Assembly: GCA_021464415.1 (NCBI GenBank)
Contig: CM038466.1
Coordinates: 25,979,017 to 26,043,016 of the forward strand
Direction: 5' to 3'
DNA length: 64,000 nt
From: Lonicera japonica
Taxonomy: Eukaryota > Streptophyta > Magnoliopsida > Dipsacales > Caprifoliaceae
A program made the position numbers and the translations under genes. This document shows positions 24,939 to 36,776 of the stretch, in pieces (the first letter of the stretch is position 1; the number at the start of each line of letters is the position of its first letter). Below the pieces are notes generated by a model. That model saw nothing but the letters and a program-made list of their open reading frames with translations. It had not been told where the DNA came from and did not search any database.

Positions 24939-25342
24939 CGGTCCGGTTCACCTACGGACCACTATTCACGGACCGTAGGTACGGACCGGCCCGTTTGGCA
25001 CGCTTCCCGATGGAATTTTTTGATGAAATTTTGTGGGGATGTTCTTCATCGTGTTTAGAACATCTCCACCAAATTTCATCAAAAAATTCAACCGGGAAGT
25101 AGGTTAACCACATGATTGAAAAAAACTGGTCCAGAAATAGATATATAAAATCCAATATTTTTCAATCATATAGTTAACCTACTTCCCGGTTGAATTTTTT
25201 GATGAAATTTGGTGGAGATGTTCTACACACGATGAAGAACATCCCCACAAAATTTCATCAAAAAATTCCATCGAGAAGCGTGCCAAACGGGCCGGTGTGT
25301 ACCTACGGTCCGTGAATAGTGGTCCGTAGGTGAACCGGACCC
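24939..25342. mobile_element. Foldback (MULE-type) transposon with very long arms
   Basis: Nearly the whole 404 bp folds on itself. The left arm (24940 to about 25125) and right arm (about 25158 to 25341) are close to perfect reverse complements, around a loop of roughly 32 bp. The ends are GGTCCGGTTCACCTACGGACC-like. Each arm also contains a smaller inverted pair built on TTTTTTGATGAAATTT. Flanks TTCGTATATA (24929-24938) and TTCGTGTATA (25343-25352) look like a 9-10-bp target duplication with one mismatch, which favours a Mutator-type origin. There is no coding. Confidence 0.8.
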
Positions 25343-25352
25343 TTCGTGTATA

Positions 25353-28139
25353 TATATATATATAGAAAGAGAGAGAGAGAGAGAGCGCGCGAGAGTAGTG
25401 GGGAGATGTGAATGATCTTTCACATCTTCGGTTGTCCGGGAAGGGGGTCCTGGTAGTAAGAGGCTGACATTGTCCTTTCACGAAAGTCACTGAACCTATT
25501 GTCTGCTCCGCATTTAAAGCGCTCCCATTGTGTACTACTACTACAACTCACTTTCACTATTATATATATATATATGTAGTTTTAGGAACCCCCATACCCT
25601 TTATTTGTCAAAACCCACCTACATCTTTACACAACAAATTCTTTTCATAGTTTTTTTTTTTTTTTTCAAAAGAGAATCTTAAATTTCTTTATTTAATTAT
25701 AAACAAAAACTCGAACTAATATTTCTCATAACTAGATCAATTTGCTTGTTCAAAATAAGTGGTCCTATTTATTTCAAAATATATCTTAAAGTGATAGTCT
25801 TATTTTTTTTTTTTAAGATCAAGTTCAATAATAACAAATATTAATGTTCTTGATAATTGATTATGTTGTAGTAATACTAAAGTAATAACCAAGATCGACT
25901 ACCAATGAATTTTTTTATAATGCAAAACGATACACGAACATAAATATATTTAGTGTTGGACTTTTAAAGAAGGGAGAAGGGTGCTGGGAAATATATGTTA
26001 TGAAGGACACACTTTTAGTCCAAGAAAAAGAAAAAGAAAAGGACATATTTTACTTTTCGAAGATAAGAAATTAAAAAATAATTTTACAAAGATACAGAGA
26101 GAGAGAGAGAGAGTCAAACGGGTGGAGTAGGGCAAAAATGGGAAGATCGTTAATGTGGGGTCGGTGGGCTCCATTTATGTCAGCTGCCACTGTAACATTT
26201 TTAGGGGATGTTTGGGAAAATATCAGTAAGAATGGAATGGTGTTCAAATACTTAGTTTGAAGATTTTGGTTTTTCCAGTGCCCTTGTTTGTAGTTGTAAT
26301 AAATTACAGTGCAGTATTTGTTAGCTTCAATTTTCCTTTTTTACCAAAGGAAATAAATTGAATTGATTCCCTTTGGGCAGTTGAGTTTCAGTACAAATTC
26401 ATACTAGGCAAAGTAATAATGGTTTTACGAGAATAAATTACTATTTTCAAAGTCGTATCATGTGTTTTTAAAAATATATATTATTCTAATAATAATTATA
26501 ATTATTTTGACAATAGCACTACCCTTTATAATAAAAGTTGTTTTTCAACAAAAATACAAGATAATAATTTTTTGTTAATGTTGTAACTAAAAAGATTGTG
26601 AATTAATTTCACTTTGCATTTTGATATTATTTAACTGCACACCAAAAAAGTAATGTAATTAATTTTCCTTTATGATACCAACCAAATAGGCATACAACAT
26701 GCATTTCATTTGCATGAATAACTCAGAATATTGAAAACAATATTCACTACAATAAGTTCTTAATGAACCAAACACAACGCAAGTTGTACAAACTTTAAAC
26801 CTTTTGGCACGTTCTACTTTTCTTTTTTCTTTGCAAGATGCATACAATCATAAATGCATGACGTAAATCAATATCAAATTAAAATGTGTGAAGTTTTGAC
26901 AGTTTTAGATGATATGAAGAAAAAGCAATACAAGTAGTTGACTATGTAAAATTACACACACACACAACCACTGAGAGGTAGCTTCCAGATCTAGATTATT
27001 TTCTTCAACAGGGAAATATTGGAACATCAAAGGAGGCTGCTTGAAAATCATTCTAAATTTGGTTTAATTTTATGATTAGTGCCATCAGAAAAACAAAGCC
27101 CAAACACTCTTGTTTCGGCCTCATTAGTCATATTTATTTACTTGGGCTTATATTGACCCACCAAAGAGAGCTTCTCGCTTTTTTATTTTTTAAATAAAAA
27201 ACCTGAAATTAAGATTATTCACTTTTTCTTCTTTTGTATAATTAACTTGTCATATTTCACGTGTAAATAAACTTTCTCTTAATCATTAATTATAACTAAA
27301 TTAGTGTTTTTTCATAAAATGTACAAAACTCAATAGCGTAATCAAGTTTGAGACCAAGTGAACACACATCAAATTGAGAGCCCCACAAGGCCACAATCTT
27401 TTCCGGAATGTTCAAATTATGAGCATTATTTTCTTTGCGAGATTCAATCAAACGTACCATATTTCACCCCAATAAATAAATAAATATTATTATTATTATT
27501 AAATAAATAAATTTTATTTTCACCATTAATTAAATTAAATTCAATCTTTTATAATAGCGCAAAAATTAAAATTAACGAGACGAATGGAGTATTATTTTAT
27601 GTGTCCACATTTTTAACAGCCCAAACAGGAGGATGAAATAGAACAAGCATGGTCCATGTCATCAATTGGGCTTAAAACCCAGTAGAAACTAGGCCCCTGC
27701 CCATTTGAGATCTCCAATTTTATTATTGATACCATTGTACAAGGCTTAAATCACCATCCCAACACTTTTTAACATTGTTCTCTCTTAACTCATTCTTAAA
27801 CCTAGAGAGATTAGTGGATGTAATTATGTAAATACACAAACGGAAAAAATATGCTCTTAATACAATGATAACATAGATGATATAATATCGAAAAAAATTA
27901 AGACCATAAAGATATTCATTATCGTCAATATGTCAGGTTTGATTCACACAATTTTTACATATTTGTTGACATTCGAGCTTCATACCTGAACGGAAGGCGT
28001 AATGATCTAGTTGACTACATGTTAATTAATTGACAAATCAATCTTGTTGATATTGATATCATCAATCTCATAAGTGACGTACAAATAGCAACGATCAAAA
28101 CACTTTTTAGAAAAATACAACTTAATAAGTTCACATGAC
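25353..28139. other. Intergenic, AT-rich with microsatellites
   Basis: Contains TA and GA tracts directly after the foldback element (25350-25386), a GC-richer patch at 25395-25540 with a small palindrome (AGATGTGA-atgatct-TTCACATCT), a GA tract near 26097-26113, and a lone Stowaway-like end near 27574-27592. No gene was recognised. Confidence 0.35.
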
Positions 28140-28327
28140 TAAGGGTGTGCACAAACTAACCCGGACTGACCTGACTGAACCGAAATATAAGGTTTTTTTC
28201 GGGGTTTTATAAACACAATGGTCCGGTCCTATCCGAAATTTCATGGACCGTTAATAATTCGGTCCGGTCTTCGGTCCGACTCAAAAATATTACACAAAAT
28301 CCGGATCGGACCGGTTATATTTGTGTA
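28140..28327 (+). mobile_element. hAT element left-end fragment
   Basis: TAAGGGTGTGCACAAACTAA matches the TAGGGGTGTGCA-type terminus of the complete element at 35671-37094, and it is followed by the same type of GGTCCGGTC/TTCGGTCCG-rich subterminal sequence. The fragment stops at the CTAG junction at 28328, where a Helitron-like end begins; no matching right end was found. Confidence 0.55.
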
Positions 28328-30442
28328 CTAGCTAATGCCTGTACCTACGGCACGATTCGATTTTGCCTATATATAATTAGTGACATTATTTAAAATCTTA
28401 TTTATTGATTTTTTTATATATGTAATTACTCGTAATTTTAATTATTTTTTATCTTTTATTAAGATTTCTTATTCTAATTTTTCTATTTTGCAAATAAATT
28501 AATTTTAACATTATCCTAAAAAAGTATTAGTATACTCTTAATTTAAGAGTAAGAGGAAATAAATTTTCCCATACAACACTAATTTTAATTTTTAATCTTA
28601 ACTACATTTTAAAAATATAATTGTATGCATATTATTCAAATAGTGGTAGAACAAATTAAGTCTATCTAATTCCACTTCCATTACAATTAGGGATGAAAAA
28701 TGGCACGATTTGACCGATTTTCGACTAAGTAAACCCCAATATAGGGTAAATTCTTTCTTTTACGATCCGAAAAAATATGAATTCTAAATGGTTTAAGTTC
28801 TACTTCACATAAATTTTATCCATTTGACTCAATCTTTGCTAGAATATAATATTTTTTCTTTAAATATCCTTATGATACAATATAATTATAACGATTGAAG
28901 ATATGAAGAGTGAGTTAAGGTTTATACATATAGTACAGAAAACAAGGTAGATTTTTTTTTTAAAATAAATATACTTATAGCCAAGTTTTGTTTCAAGTAA
29001 TCACATTTTTAGATATATCGAGTTTGAATTTGACAAAACCCTAAACTATTATTTCCCTACGAATAATGTTAATCCTAACATGAGCCCATTTATATGTTTT
29101 TATTATTACTTTTTAGATTATTAAAATTTAGAAATTTTTGATCACATATAAGATAATCGAGTAAGATTAAATTAATATATTCACATTTAAATCAACATAA
29201 TATTTAAAAATTAGAATTAATTTTTAGATAAAATAAACTATTATTAATCTATTTTTAAAAATAATAAATATAATATCAGATGTGCTCTAAGTTTTGGATA
29301 TGCCATTATCACCTACCATTAACTTTTTTTTTATCTATTGTGAGAATTAATTATATTTTCTTTTTTAAACAATTTGATATTGTAAATATTACTACTTTAA
29401 TATTGAGAGAAAAATAAATAAATAAGTGAGTTGTAAAATTTTCAATGATTAACAATGTAGCAGTTAATGTGTTCATATATATATATATATATATATGACA
29501 TAATGCCATTTGTATTTGTTTTCTAGAAATAAAGGGATGTTAAAAGTTAAAATTCTTACATTCAAAAAATTAATTTTTACTATTTATAATAAGAAAAATG
29601 TAAATAATTTTGAGAAATTGAAACTTACATTAAATTTAATACAACTAAATGTTAAAAAATTAATAAATAATTAATATTGATAGTAAAAACTATATATGTG
29701 TGTGTGTGTGTGTGTATATATATGCCTATTAATTGAATAAAGTACGGAAAAAAAATATAACTAAAGAAAGCATTTTAGTATTAAAGTCTTTGTATTCTAA
29801 ACAAAATGGATTTAAGCTATTGGGTTTTTATTTATTAATTAAAGGTTTTAAAGACTTTAATAGTGATTTAATTAATAAATACTTGTTAAGTTATTGTAGA
29901 AATATGTTACATAAATCGAAATTAATTATGAGGTTATCATATAAATTAAAATTAATTAGGAGATAAATATATGTTTAGCTATCACAGAAATATGTGAGCC
30001 ATTAGATTAAAACATAAAAATTCAAACTAAATCTCAATCACCCATTAGGAATATAAGTTAAGAGAATTTCTGAGCCACTAGATTAAAACATAAATGTTTA
30101 AATTAAATCTGAGCCACCACTTAAGAACATAAGTTAAGAGAATTTCATAATATCAGAACTAACATGATTTATTAATAGATCAAAATTAATTAGGAGGTTA
30201 TCATATAAATTAAAATTAATTAGGAGATAAATATATGTTTAGCTATCACAGAAATATGTGAGCCACTAGATTAAAACATAAAAATTCAAACTAAATTCCG
30301 GCCACTAATTAGGAACATAAGTTAACAGAATTTTTGAGTCGTTGGATTAAAACATAAATGTTCAAATTAAATCCAAGCCACCATTTAAAAACATAAGTTA
30401 TGAGAGTCTCATAACATCATGATTGACTTGATTTATTAATAA
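28328..30442 (-). mobile_element. Helitron-like element (3' end on minus strand)
   Basis: On the minus strand the end reads GTGCC-gtaggtaca-GGCAttagCTAG followed by T: a small hairpin just before CTRR with insertion at A/T, as in Helitron 3' termini. A decayed relative of the same terminus sits at about 30446 (TAATACCCGTGCC on plus). The 5' TC end was not located, so the right boundary is a guess. No Rep/helicase coding is present; the element would be non-autonomous. Confidence 0.35.
29917..30440 (+). repeat. Two-copy tandem repeat, period about 261 bp
   Basis: The block starting AAATTAATTA-GAGGTTATC and running through AGATAAATATATGTTTAGC and ACAGAAATATGTGAGCCA occurs at about 29917 and again at about 30178, mostly identical. 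Within each copy, AGATTAAAACATAAA(A/T) recurs about 80 bp apart, so the unit is itself a degenerate duplication. Confidence 0.7.
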
Positions 30443-30797
30443 ATAGTAATACCCGTGCCAGCGATACAAAAATATTATTTAATTTTAATTTAGAGATAAT
30501 TATATAGCGGCAGGAAGTAAACATACTTGAGGAAGGTTTGGCTAAACTAAAATTCGATCAAATCTAAGTCGTATTTATATTATTTATACCTACCACAATT
30601 TTAAAACATACACCCATTAGAGTTTGGTCGAAAACTCATTACACTGGACTCTTCGTTATTTAATTGCTATTTCAAAGTAGTTTTTAAGTTTGTCAATCCA
30701 AATGGTTCATACTTTTTATTAGTATCTTTTTGAGTTTACCTCTTCAATAATATACATAATTTGAGTTACTCTTGTTTTACTAATCCTTTGAGTTAAA

Positions 30798-31977
30798 AGG
30801 TGAGAAAATACATCATTTGTACCGTACCAAACCGAACCAATACCAAATTGTACCAAAAATTTGGTAATGGTACAATATCGATTGGTATTTTACCATACCG
30901 AATTACTTTAGTACGGCACTGGTATTCACATTAATTATCGATGGTATACCGTATTGTACCATTTTTTGGTACGGTATGATATACGTACCATACCAATACC
31001 AAATGTGCCATTATACCAAATATTAAATAAATATCAAATTACCAATATTCCACAATTAAATATAGATGAAGTTAGATGAACGGTTCAGATTGTCAACAAT
31101 CTCATTATCTTTTTAGACCCATTTTAGCTCTAAATCAGATAACAATTCCCGTTCGATATAAATATTCCATTTAAACAAATTTTGTCGGTTCATTTTAATA
31201 TTATTCAGTTCATTTAAATCATTTCACTGAGTATGCACTCGAACTTTGACATATATAATATCTATCGATGATGAGACGATGTTGATTTTTGTTTTCTTTC
31301 ATAATAAGTTATGGCAGTGTATAGTCTCAATAAATGATGTCAAGTAAAGGAAATAAATTATAGCGTCTTAAGTTTTATTCTGAATTTGGGAACCCAGTTG
31401 GTTTAGTGGGACTAAGATATATAAATTATAGATATATACGTATGTATATATTCTGCAATTCTGCTTAGTTGTAGGGTTTCTAAGTTCTTCATCCTCCTTT
31501 TAGTTATGCGAAAATTGTCCCAATTTATTTAATCCATTTGAATTATAATGGCTCAATTTACTTAATCGGTTTACATTACGATAAATATGAACCATCATAG
31601 TAATAACACATTTTTATCTGTTTAATGCTTTAGTCTTTTTTTAGGCAATAAAGTGTAAAGATGTAAATATTAACAAATCATGTCTAATTCTTTTTCAGAA
31701 ATTTTTAGTTAAATCTAGGTTTGAACTAAATTAGCTTATGTTTTACGTTAATTAACAATAATCAATTATTTTGTAAATAATTTAAATTCAAAAAATTCAG
31801 TTAACTTAAAAAAAAGTATTTTAATTTACAAGATTGATTTTTTGGTAATGTACCGTACCATACTGATATTTCAGTATACTGAAAGTTTGGTATGGTAATG
31901 GATTTTGGTATACCAAATTTTCGATATAGTACTCGGTATAGCCGGTATGGTACGGTATTGTACCAAATCCACCCTTA
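30798..31977. mobile_element. Degenerate hAT element rich in GGTACC palindromes
   Basis: The right end (reverse complement TAAGGGTGGATTTGGTACAA) is hAT-like. Octamers GAGTTAAA (30790-30797) and GAGTTAAC (31978-31985) flank the segment, a 7/8 target duplication. Both ends carry many inverted copies of GGTATGGTAC/GTACCATACC. The left terminus (AGGTGAGAAAATACATC) matches the right only loosely. No transposase frame is seen. Confidence 0.5.
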
Positions 31978-31985
31978 GAGTTAAC

Positions 31986-33349
31986 CTCCATTACTCCACC
32001 CCCGCGATTCGTTTGACGGATAACTCAAAGGATTCATAAAATGGGGATATCTTAAATTATGCGTATTATTGACGTAATAATTCCAAAAGACCATCATTAT
32101 GCATTATGAACAGTTTATTGCAAAGTTTTTTTTTTTATTTTACAATAGTATTAATTTATTTTAAAATTTATCATTCATAAAATTTGTTTACTTTTTGTTT
32201 ATATATTATTTCAATTCATGAATTATTTTTCATTGTAACACAAATTATTCAAATAATATTTTTTTAAATAAATAAATTAGGCTCATGTGTTTTTCTAATA
32301 AACTAAAAGGAAATACTACGTGTATCATATTTATTTAAATGAACAAGCTCGTTTATGCCTTGAAAAATAAATTTAAAAGGAATCTTATAACATGTATCAA
32401 TTAGATCAAATAACTTAATTAAACAAAAATGGGGCATTGCAAGTATTAAAAACATAAATAATAAAAAAGAAGAAGAAGCAAAGAATAAATAATTATATAT
32501 ACATATCGAAATGAACTTTAACAACTATTAATTTACTGTTTCCATAATTCAAAATAAGAAAAGAAAAAGAAAAAAATGTTGTGTCCACTTTATGTGGTGG
32601 TTGTATTACACCAGTTCATACCTTTTGTTCTAGTGATTGTAAAATTGTATATAAAAAAAATTGCATTATTTAATCATTGCTTGTATAAAAGATTTTAATT
32701 TGATACGGGTTTTTATCTCTTTGTTGTATTTTTCAAGCTTTTTATGACTAATAATTAGCAAAATAAAGGGTAATTCAAAATTACTTTTTAGTTTTCTATA
32801 AAGATGGAGCTATAAAATATGATATAATTTCTAAGTAATCGAACAATTTAAAGTAAGTATTTTAGTCTTTCCATAAAAAGAAAATAAATTTACCAATAAT
32901 TATTCAAAAAATATTAGGACTTAATATATTGACAATTAATACAATAGGTTACATGGTAGAATAAAATTATCATAACATATGAAAATATTTTAAAAAATAA
33001 TGAATAGAACCTAGGAACCTGTGTTCATATATTTTTAATAATTAGCATTACCATGTCAAAGAAAAATTTAAAAGAAAATATTGACGTTCCAAGTTCAAGT
33101 TTTACCAATTGCAAGTGTAACAGTTTTCTTTGGCCTATTAGTGTAATAATACTGAATTTATTATTATTATTATTAAGGAAAACACAAATCTCACTGAATT
33201 TATATGACATGATATTTTATTTTTTATTTCACTAAATAGATAAACAATCTTAAAATATAATCATATAATAAAGTGTTAATAAATAATAAATGGTTTATTT
33301 CACAAAATCAATTATAGATAAAATATTTTTCATATGATAATATTTTGAG
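31986..33349. other. AT-rich intergenic stretch
   Basis: No gene or recognisable repeat. The open frames are short and of low complexity. Confidence 0.4.
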
Positions 33350-33354
33350 TGATT

Positions 33355-33693
33355 TTGACTTTGGGTGCCGTTTGTTCTTGCATATCAGACGTTGGGTGCC
33401 AAAGTTTTGCATAATAGGTGTTTGGGTGCCATTTGGCCCATTTTCGTTAGTTAACGTGGTCAACCGTTAGTTCCGTTAATTTTTTACCCAATTTACCTAT
33501 TTTACCCCTATAAAAAGACAACATATTGCTATTGCTTAGGGGTAAAATGGTAAAAAATTAATGGAACTAACGGTTGACCACGCTGACTAACGGATTCCGT
33601 CCAAAATGGCATCCAAACACCTATTATGCAAAACTTTAGCACCCAACGTCTGATATGCAAGAACAAACAGCACCCAAAGTCAAAATCACCCTG
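33355..33693. mobile_element. Foldback MITE with arms of about 130 bp
   Basis: The left arm begins TGATTTTGACTTTGGGTGC and the right arm ends with its reverse complement. The arms share CTTGCATATCAGACGTTGGG, GCATAATAGGTGTTTGG and AACGTGGTCAACCGTTAG-type blocks over about 130 bp, with a short centre near 33500-33545. Non-coding. The flanking target duplication was not clear, so the superfamily is uncertain; the long inverted repeats suggest a MULE-like origin. Confidence 0.75.
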
Positions 33694-34780
33694 ATATTTT
33701 TGTAAAGATAATTTACATTTTTTTTGATAAATATAATTGAATTAGTATAAAAGATATTTTAGTAGGAGTTGAAAATATATAAATAATCTAATTTAGAAAT
33801 AAATATTTAATTTAATAGATAAAGTTAAACTAATAATTTTGATAAGTTTTAAACATTATTAGAATTAACAAAACTGTTCATTATTATTTATATTATAAAT
33901 ATGCCACGATAACCCTAAGTCGTTACATCAAAACATAAATATAATTATCGATATTAAATTTTGGTCACCAAATAGATATATATGTATATATATAATTTTT
34001 CTTAAACGTATTTACTTATTTTATATTAGATTTTTGTCTAACCTAACCTTAATCATAAGCTGCCGAGGTACACTCCCTCTCTCGTTTTGGTCACTGAGTT
34101 TTTCTACACCACCTCGTCGGGGTACACTTCCTTTCTCTTTTTTCTCTCATCGTCTCTCTTTGTTTTGACTTTTGATGTAGTTTTTCTTTCCTCTCTATTT
34201 TACGGTTAAATCTAGATGCAAATCATTGTATTCGGACATGAGTACAAGCATTATTTATAAGTTGTATGGCTTAGATTCATTAAAATTGGGGGGGGGGGGG
34301 GTTTCTAGAATGAATCTTTTCGGGGGAATTATTTTCTTTGGGGCTATGTTTTTTTTTGTTCAGTTGGTTCGTTGTGGAGTCTTTGGAGGCTGTTTTGACG
34401 AGTGGGTTTTGAATGGGAAGATTGAAAACGAAAAGGAGAAGGGGAGATATGAGATTTGAAGGGTGAACAGAATGAATGACGGACCGTTCAAACAAGTCCG
34501 ATCTTGACATGTTCCTCAGTCCAGTCCGATCCCCAAAAATAAGATTGAGAAGTGGTTGTGTTAGACTGAATTGAAATAATCGGCCCTCAACATGGCTGCT
34601 TCTTACATATCTATCTGAAAATAAAAATAAAAATTCAATTCATTCTCATATTTTCTTTAGCTATTCTCAATGTCCTATTCTCTTGAATCAATGTTAACAT
34701 TAATATATATGTATATTCTTATACTAAAAATAAAATAAATAATGTCTCCATAGAAAGAAACAAAAATAGATGGTAAAAAA
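33694..34780. other. Intergenic, upstream of NMD3
   Basis: Contains a G homopolymer (34288-34301) and, near 34488-34540, ACCGTTCAAACAAGTCCGAT-like sequence resembling hAT subterminal repeats. No gene is supported. Confidence 0.35.
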
Positions 34781-34783
34781 AGG

Positions 34784-34890
34784 TGGGCTGGGCTTTAGAG
34801 TAAGCAACGTGTTGGACTTTTGATGCTTTTTATTATTAAGTCGGTCCATCTTATTCGTCCTGTTTTTTTGTTTTAGGGTTATATAAACCT
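34784..34890 (+). promoter_or_regulatory. NMD3 core promoter
   Basis: Two overlapping site II motifs TGGGCT lie at 34784-34794. A telo-box-like TTTTAGGGTT (reverse complement AACCCTAAAA) is at 34871-34880, immediately followed by a TATA-like TATATAAAC at 34882-34890. Site II plus telo-box is the usual promoter signature of plant ribosome-biogenesis and translation genes, which fits the gene downstream. Transcription would start near 34912-34920. Confidence 0.6.
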
Positions 34891-34911
34891 AAGAAGAGAT
34901 CTTCAATTCGT

Positions 34912-35007
34912 TTGTTTGGACGAAACCCAACCCTTTTTCTACCCCATTTCTCAGCCGTCTCACCTCATTTCCCTGCAACCAGTATCATCGATATTTAATT
35001 GAATCAG
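34912..35007 (+). other. Putative NMD3 5'UTR exon 1
   Basis: A pyrimidine-rich leader lies between the TATA box and a strong donor, GAATCAG|GTAAAT (intron from 35008). Candidate acceptors before the start codon are at 37778 (TTCTGTCTAG), 37800 (GGTTTTCAG) and 37909 (GTAATATAG). The last would remove two short upstream ATGs. The intron would therefore be about 2.8-2.9 kb. Inferred from splice signals only. Confidence 0.5.
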
Positions 35008-35046
35008 GTAAATTTCTCTTTTCTGTTTGGTTTCGTAGGAAATTGG

Positions 35047-35248
35047 AGTATATGATTTTCTATGATTGGATATATCTTGATTCCACCTTTATATCATATT
35101 CATACATAGACAGTGTATATCAATATTGATTTTGTAGTATCTTTTCTGTTTGGTAGTATATGATTTTCTGTGATTAGATATATCTTGATTCCACCTTTAT
35201 ATTATATTCATACATAGACAGTGTATATCAATATTGATTTTGTAGTAT
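35047..35248 (+). repeat. Direct duplication in the NMD3 leader intron
   Basis: A 94-bp block (35047-35140) is repeated at 35155-35248 with very few differences; both copies contain GATATATCTTGATTCCACC and ACATAGACAGTGTATATCAA. The offset is exactly 108 bp. Confidence 0.85.
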
Positions 35249-36030
35249 TGTGTTTGAATTTCTACACGAACATATTTGTCTTACACAAACGCGTTAGTTA
35301 CATTAGATTTTGATAAGAACTTGATAGAAACCCCACGTACTAACTAATACATGTTTGCCTATATATCAGTATTTTATGTCATATATGTGTGTTTGTTTCT
35401 TTATTGCTTGTGTTTTTGTTGAATAAGTGTTTCTTTCGGTAGAATTGGTTGTTGGTTAGTAGTTATATCTTTCCTTTGATTCTTTATTGGTTATGTCGAG
35501 TTTTAAAACCATTTTTTACAAGGTATATGGATATACATGTATGTGCTTGATATGAGAGGTGAAAGTGGAACCTTCATCAAATGCTTGGAAACAACAAAAA
35601 TAAAAATACACTTTTTAAGGTTTTATTTTTAGGCTGCTTTTAAGACAAGTAGGAAAATGATAGCTTAAACTAGGGGTGTGCAGAAACCGAATTAACCCGA
35701 ACGGACAGAATCGAATTATAGGGTTTTTTTCGGTTTTATAGAGCCAAATGGTCTGGTTCGGTATTTATTTTTGTGGACCGAATTGGTCCAGTCCGGTCTT
35801 CGGTCTTGCAAAATTTTTACCCCTAAAAACCAGACTGGAGCGAAAATTTATATATATTTAAAAAAAGTATTTTTAAAAATATGTATACGTATTTATTTTA
35901 TTTACCCACACAAATACAAAACCCTAATTTTTCTCATCTCATTCACACAGCCACAACCTACCGCTCACAGCCGCCCCCTTCACTCTCAGACTTTCTCAGT
36001 CTCACAGAGGCAAAGAGCACACGCAACTTA

Positions 36031-36031
36031 G

Positions 36032-36069
<38 letters not shown>
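36031..36069 (+). repeat. (CT)n microsatellite
   Basis: About 19 uninterrupted CT units immediately upstream of the ATG at 36105 inside the hAT element, resembling a pyrimidine-rich 5' leader. Confidence 0.9.
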
Positions 36070-36071
<2 letters not shown>

Positions 36072-36224
36072 CAAGGTCAAACCACCATCCAGCAGTCGAG
36101 CACAATGAGTTCTTCACATCCCATCGAAGCTGGTACTCTCTCCTTTTGATTTGTAGTCTCGCTATGTTTGATTTGTATTCTCCTTCTCCTAAATCCTTAT
36201 GTATACGCACACGTGTATATATAT

Positions 36225-36440
36225 AATGGCCGAATGTTTCTATACCCTAGAGATAGAATGGCCGAATATATGTACATATAAATCCTTGTACATATATTTG
36301 ATTTGGCAGTAAGAATGGCTGAATACATATATATATATACATATAAATCCTTGTATGTGTGTTTGATTTGGCAGTAAGAATGGCCGAATACATATAGATC
36401 CTTTTATATATGTTTGATTTGGGTTGACAGATTCGATTAA
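36225..36440 (+). repeat. Imperfect tandem repeats (AATGGCCGAATA unit)
   Basis: AATGG(C/T)(C/T)GAATA recurs near 36225, 36257, 36314 and 36379, the later copies followed by ATATAAATCCTTGTA and TTTGATTTGGCAGTAAG. The unit is about 60-65 bp and is internal to the hAT element. Confidence 0.7.
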
Positions 36441-36566
36441 ACATTATATTAATATAGGCAATTTTATACATCAAAATTCAATACGATTAATTGTTTGATA
36501 TCACATATTAAGTCAGTAGAACATCCAAACATCAAAAATTGCAGATTTTGATTAGTTTTCTATTGC

Positions 36567-36776
36567 TTTTCCTTGTTAATGATGAGATTTGGGATCATGT
36601 ATGATAATTTGGTTCAGATTCTCATTCTGATTTTGATCCGTATGCAGAACTGCTTCATTTACTTTATTTGATTTTCCTTGTTAATGATGAGATTTGGGAT
36701 CATGTATGATAATTTGGTTCAGATGCCCATTCTGATTTTGATCTGTATGCAGAACTGCTTTATTTATTTTATTAGA
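36567..36776 (+). repeat. 105-bp tandem duplication inside the hAT element
   Basis: The block starting TTTTCCTTGTTAATGATGAG at 36567 is repeated at 36672 with only a few substitutions, through CTGTATGCAGAACTGCTT. Confidence 0.85.

Noticed and set aside
25179..25490. Minus-strand frames of 66-103 codons over the foldback element
   Set aside because: They run through the inverted repeat and microsatellites and show no domain.
29733..29966. A 77-codon lysine/leucine-rich frame
   Set aside because: Composition reflects AT-rich sequence; its end lies inside the tandem repeat at 29917, and no homologous family comes to mind.
34226..34510. Frames on both strands around a G homopolymer
   Set aside because: The open reading depends on the homopolymer; the glycine/proline runs are artefacts and no domain is visible.
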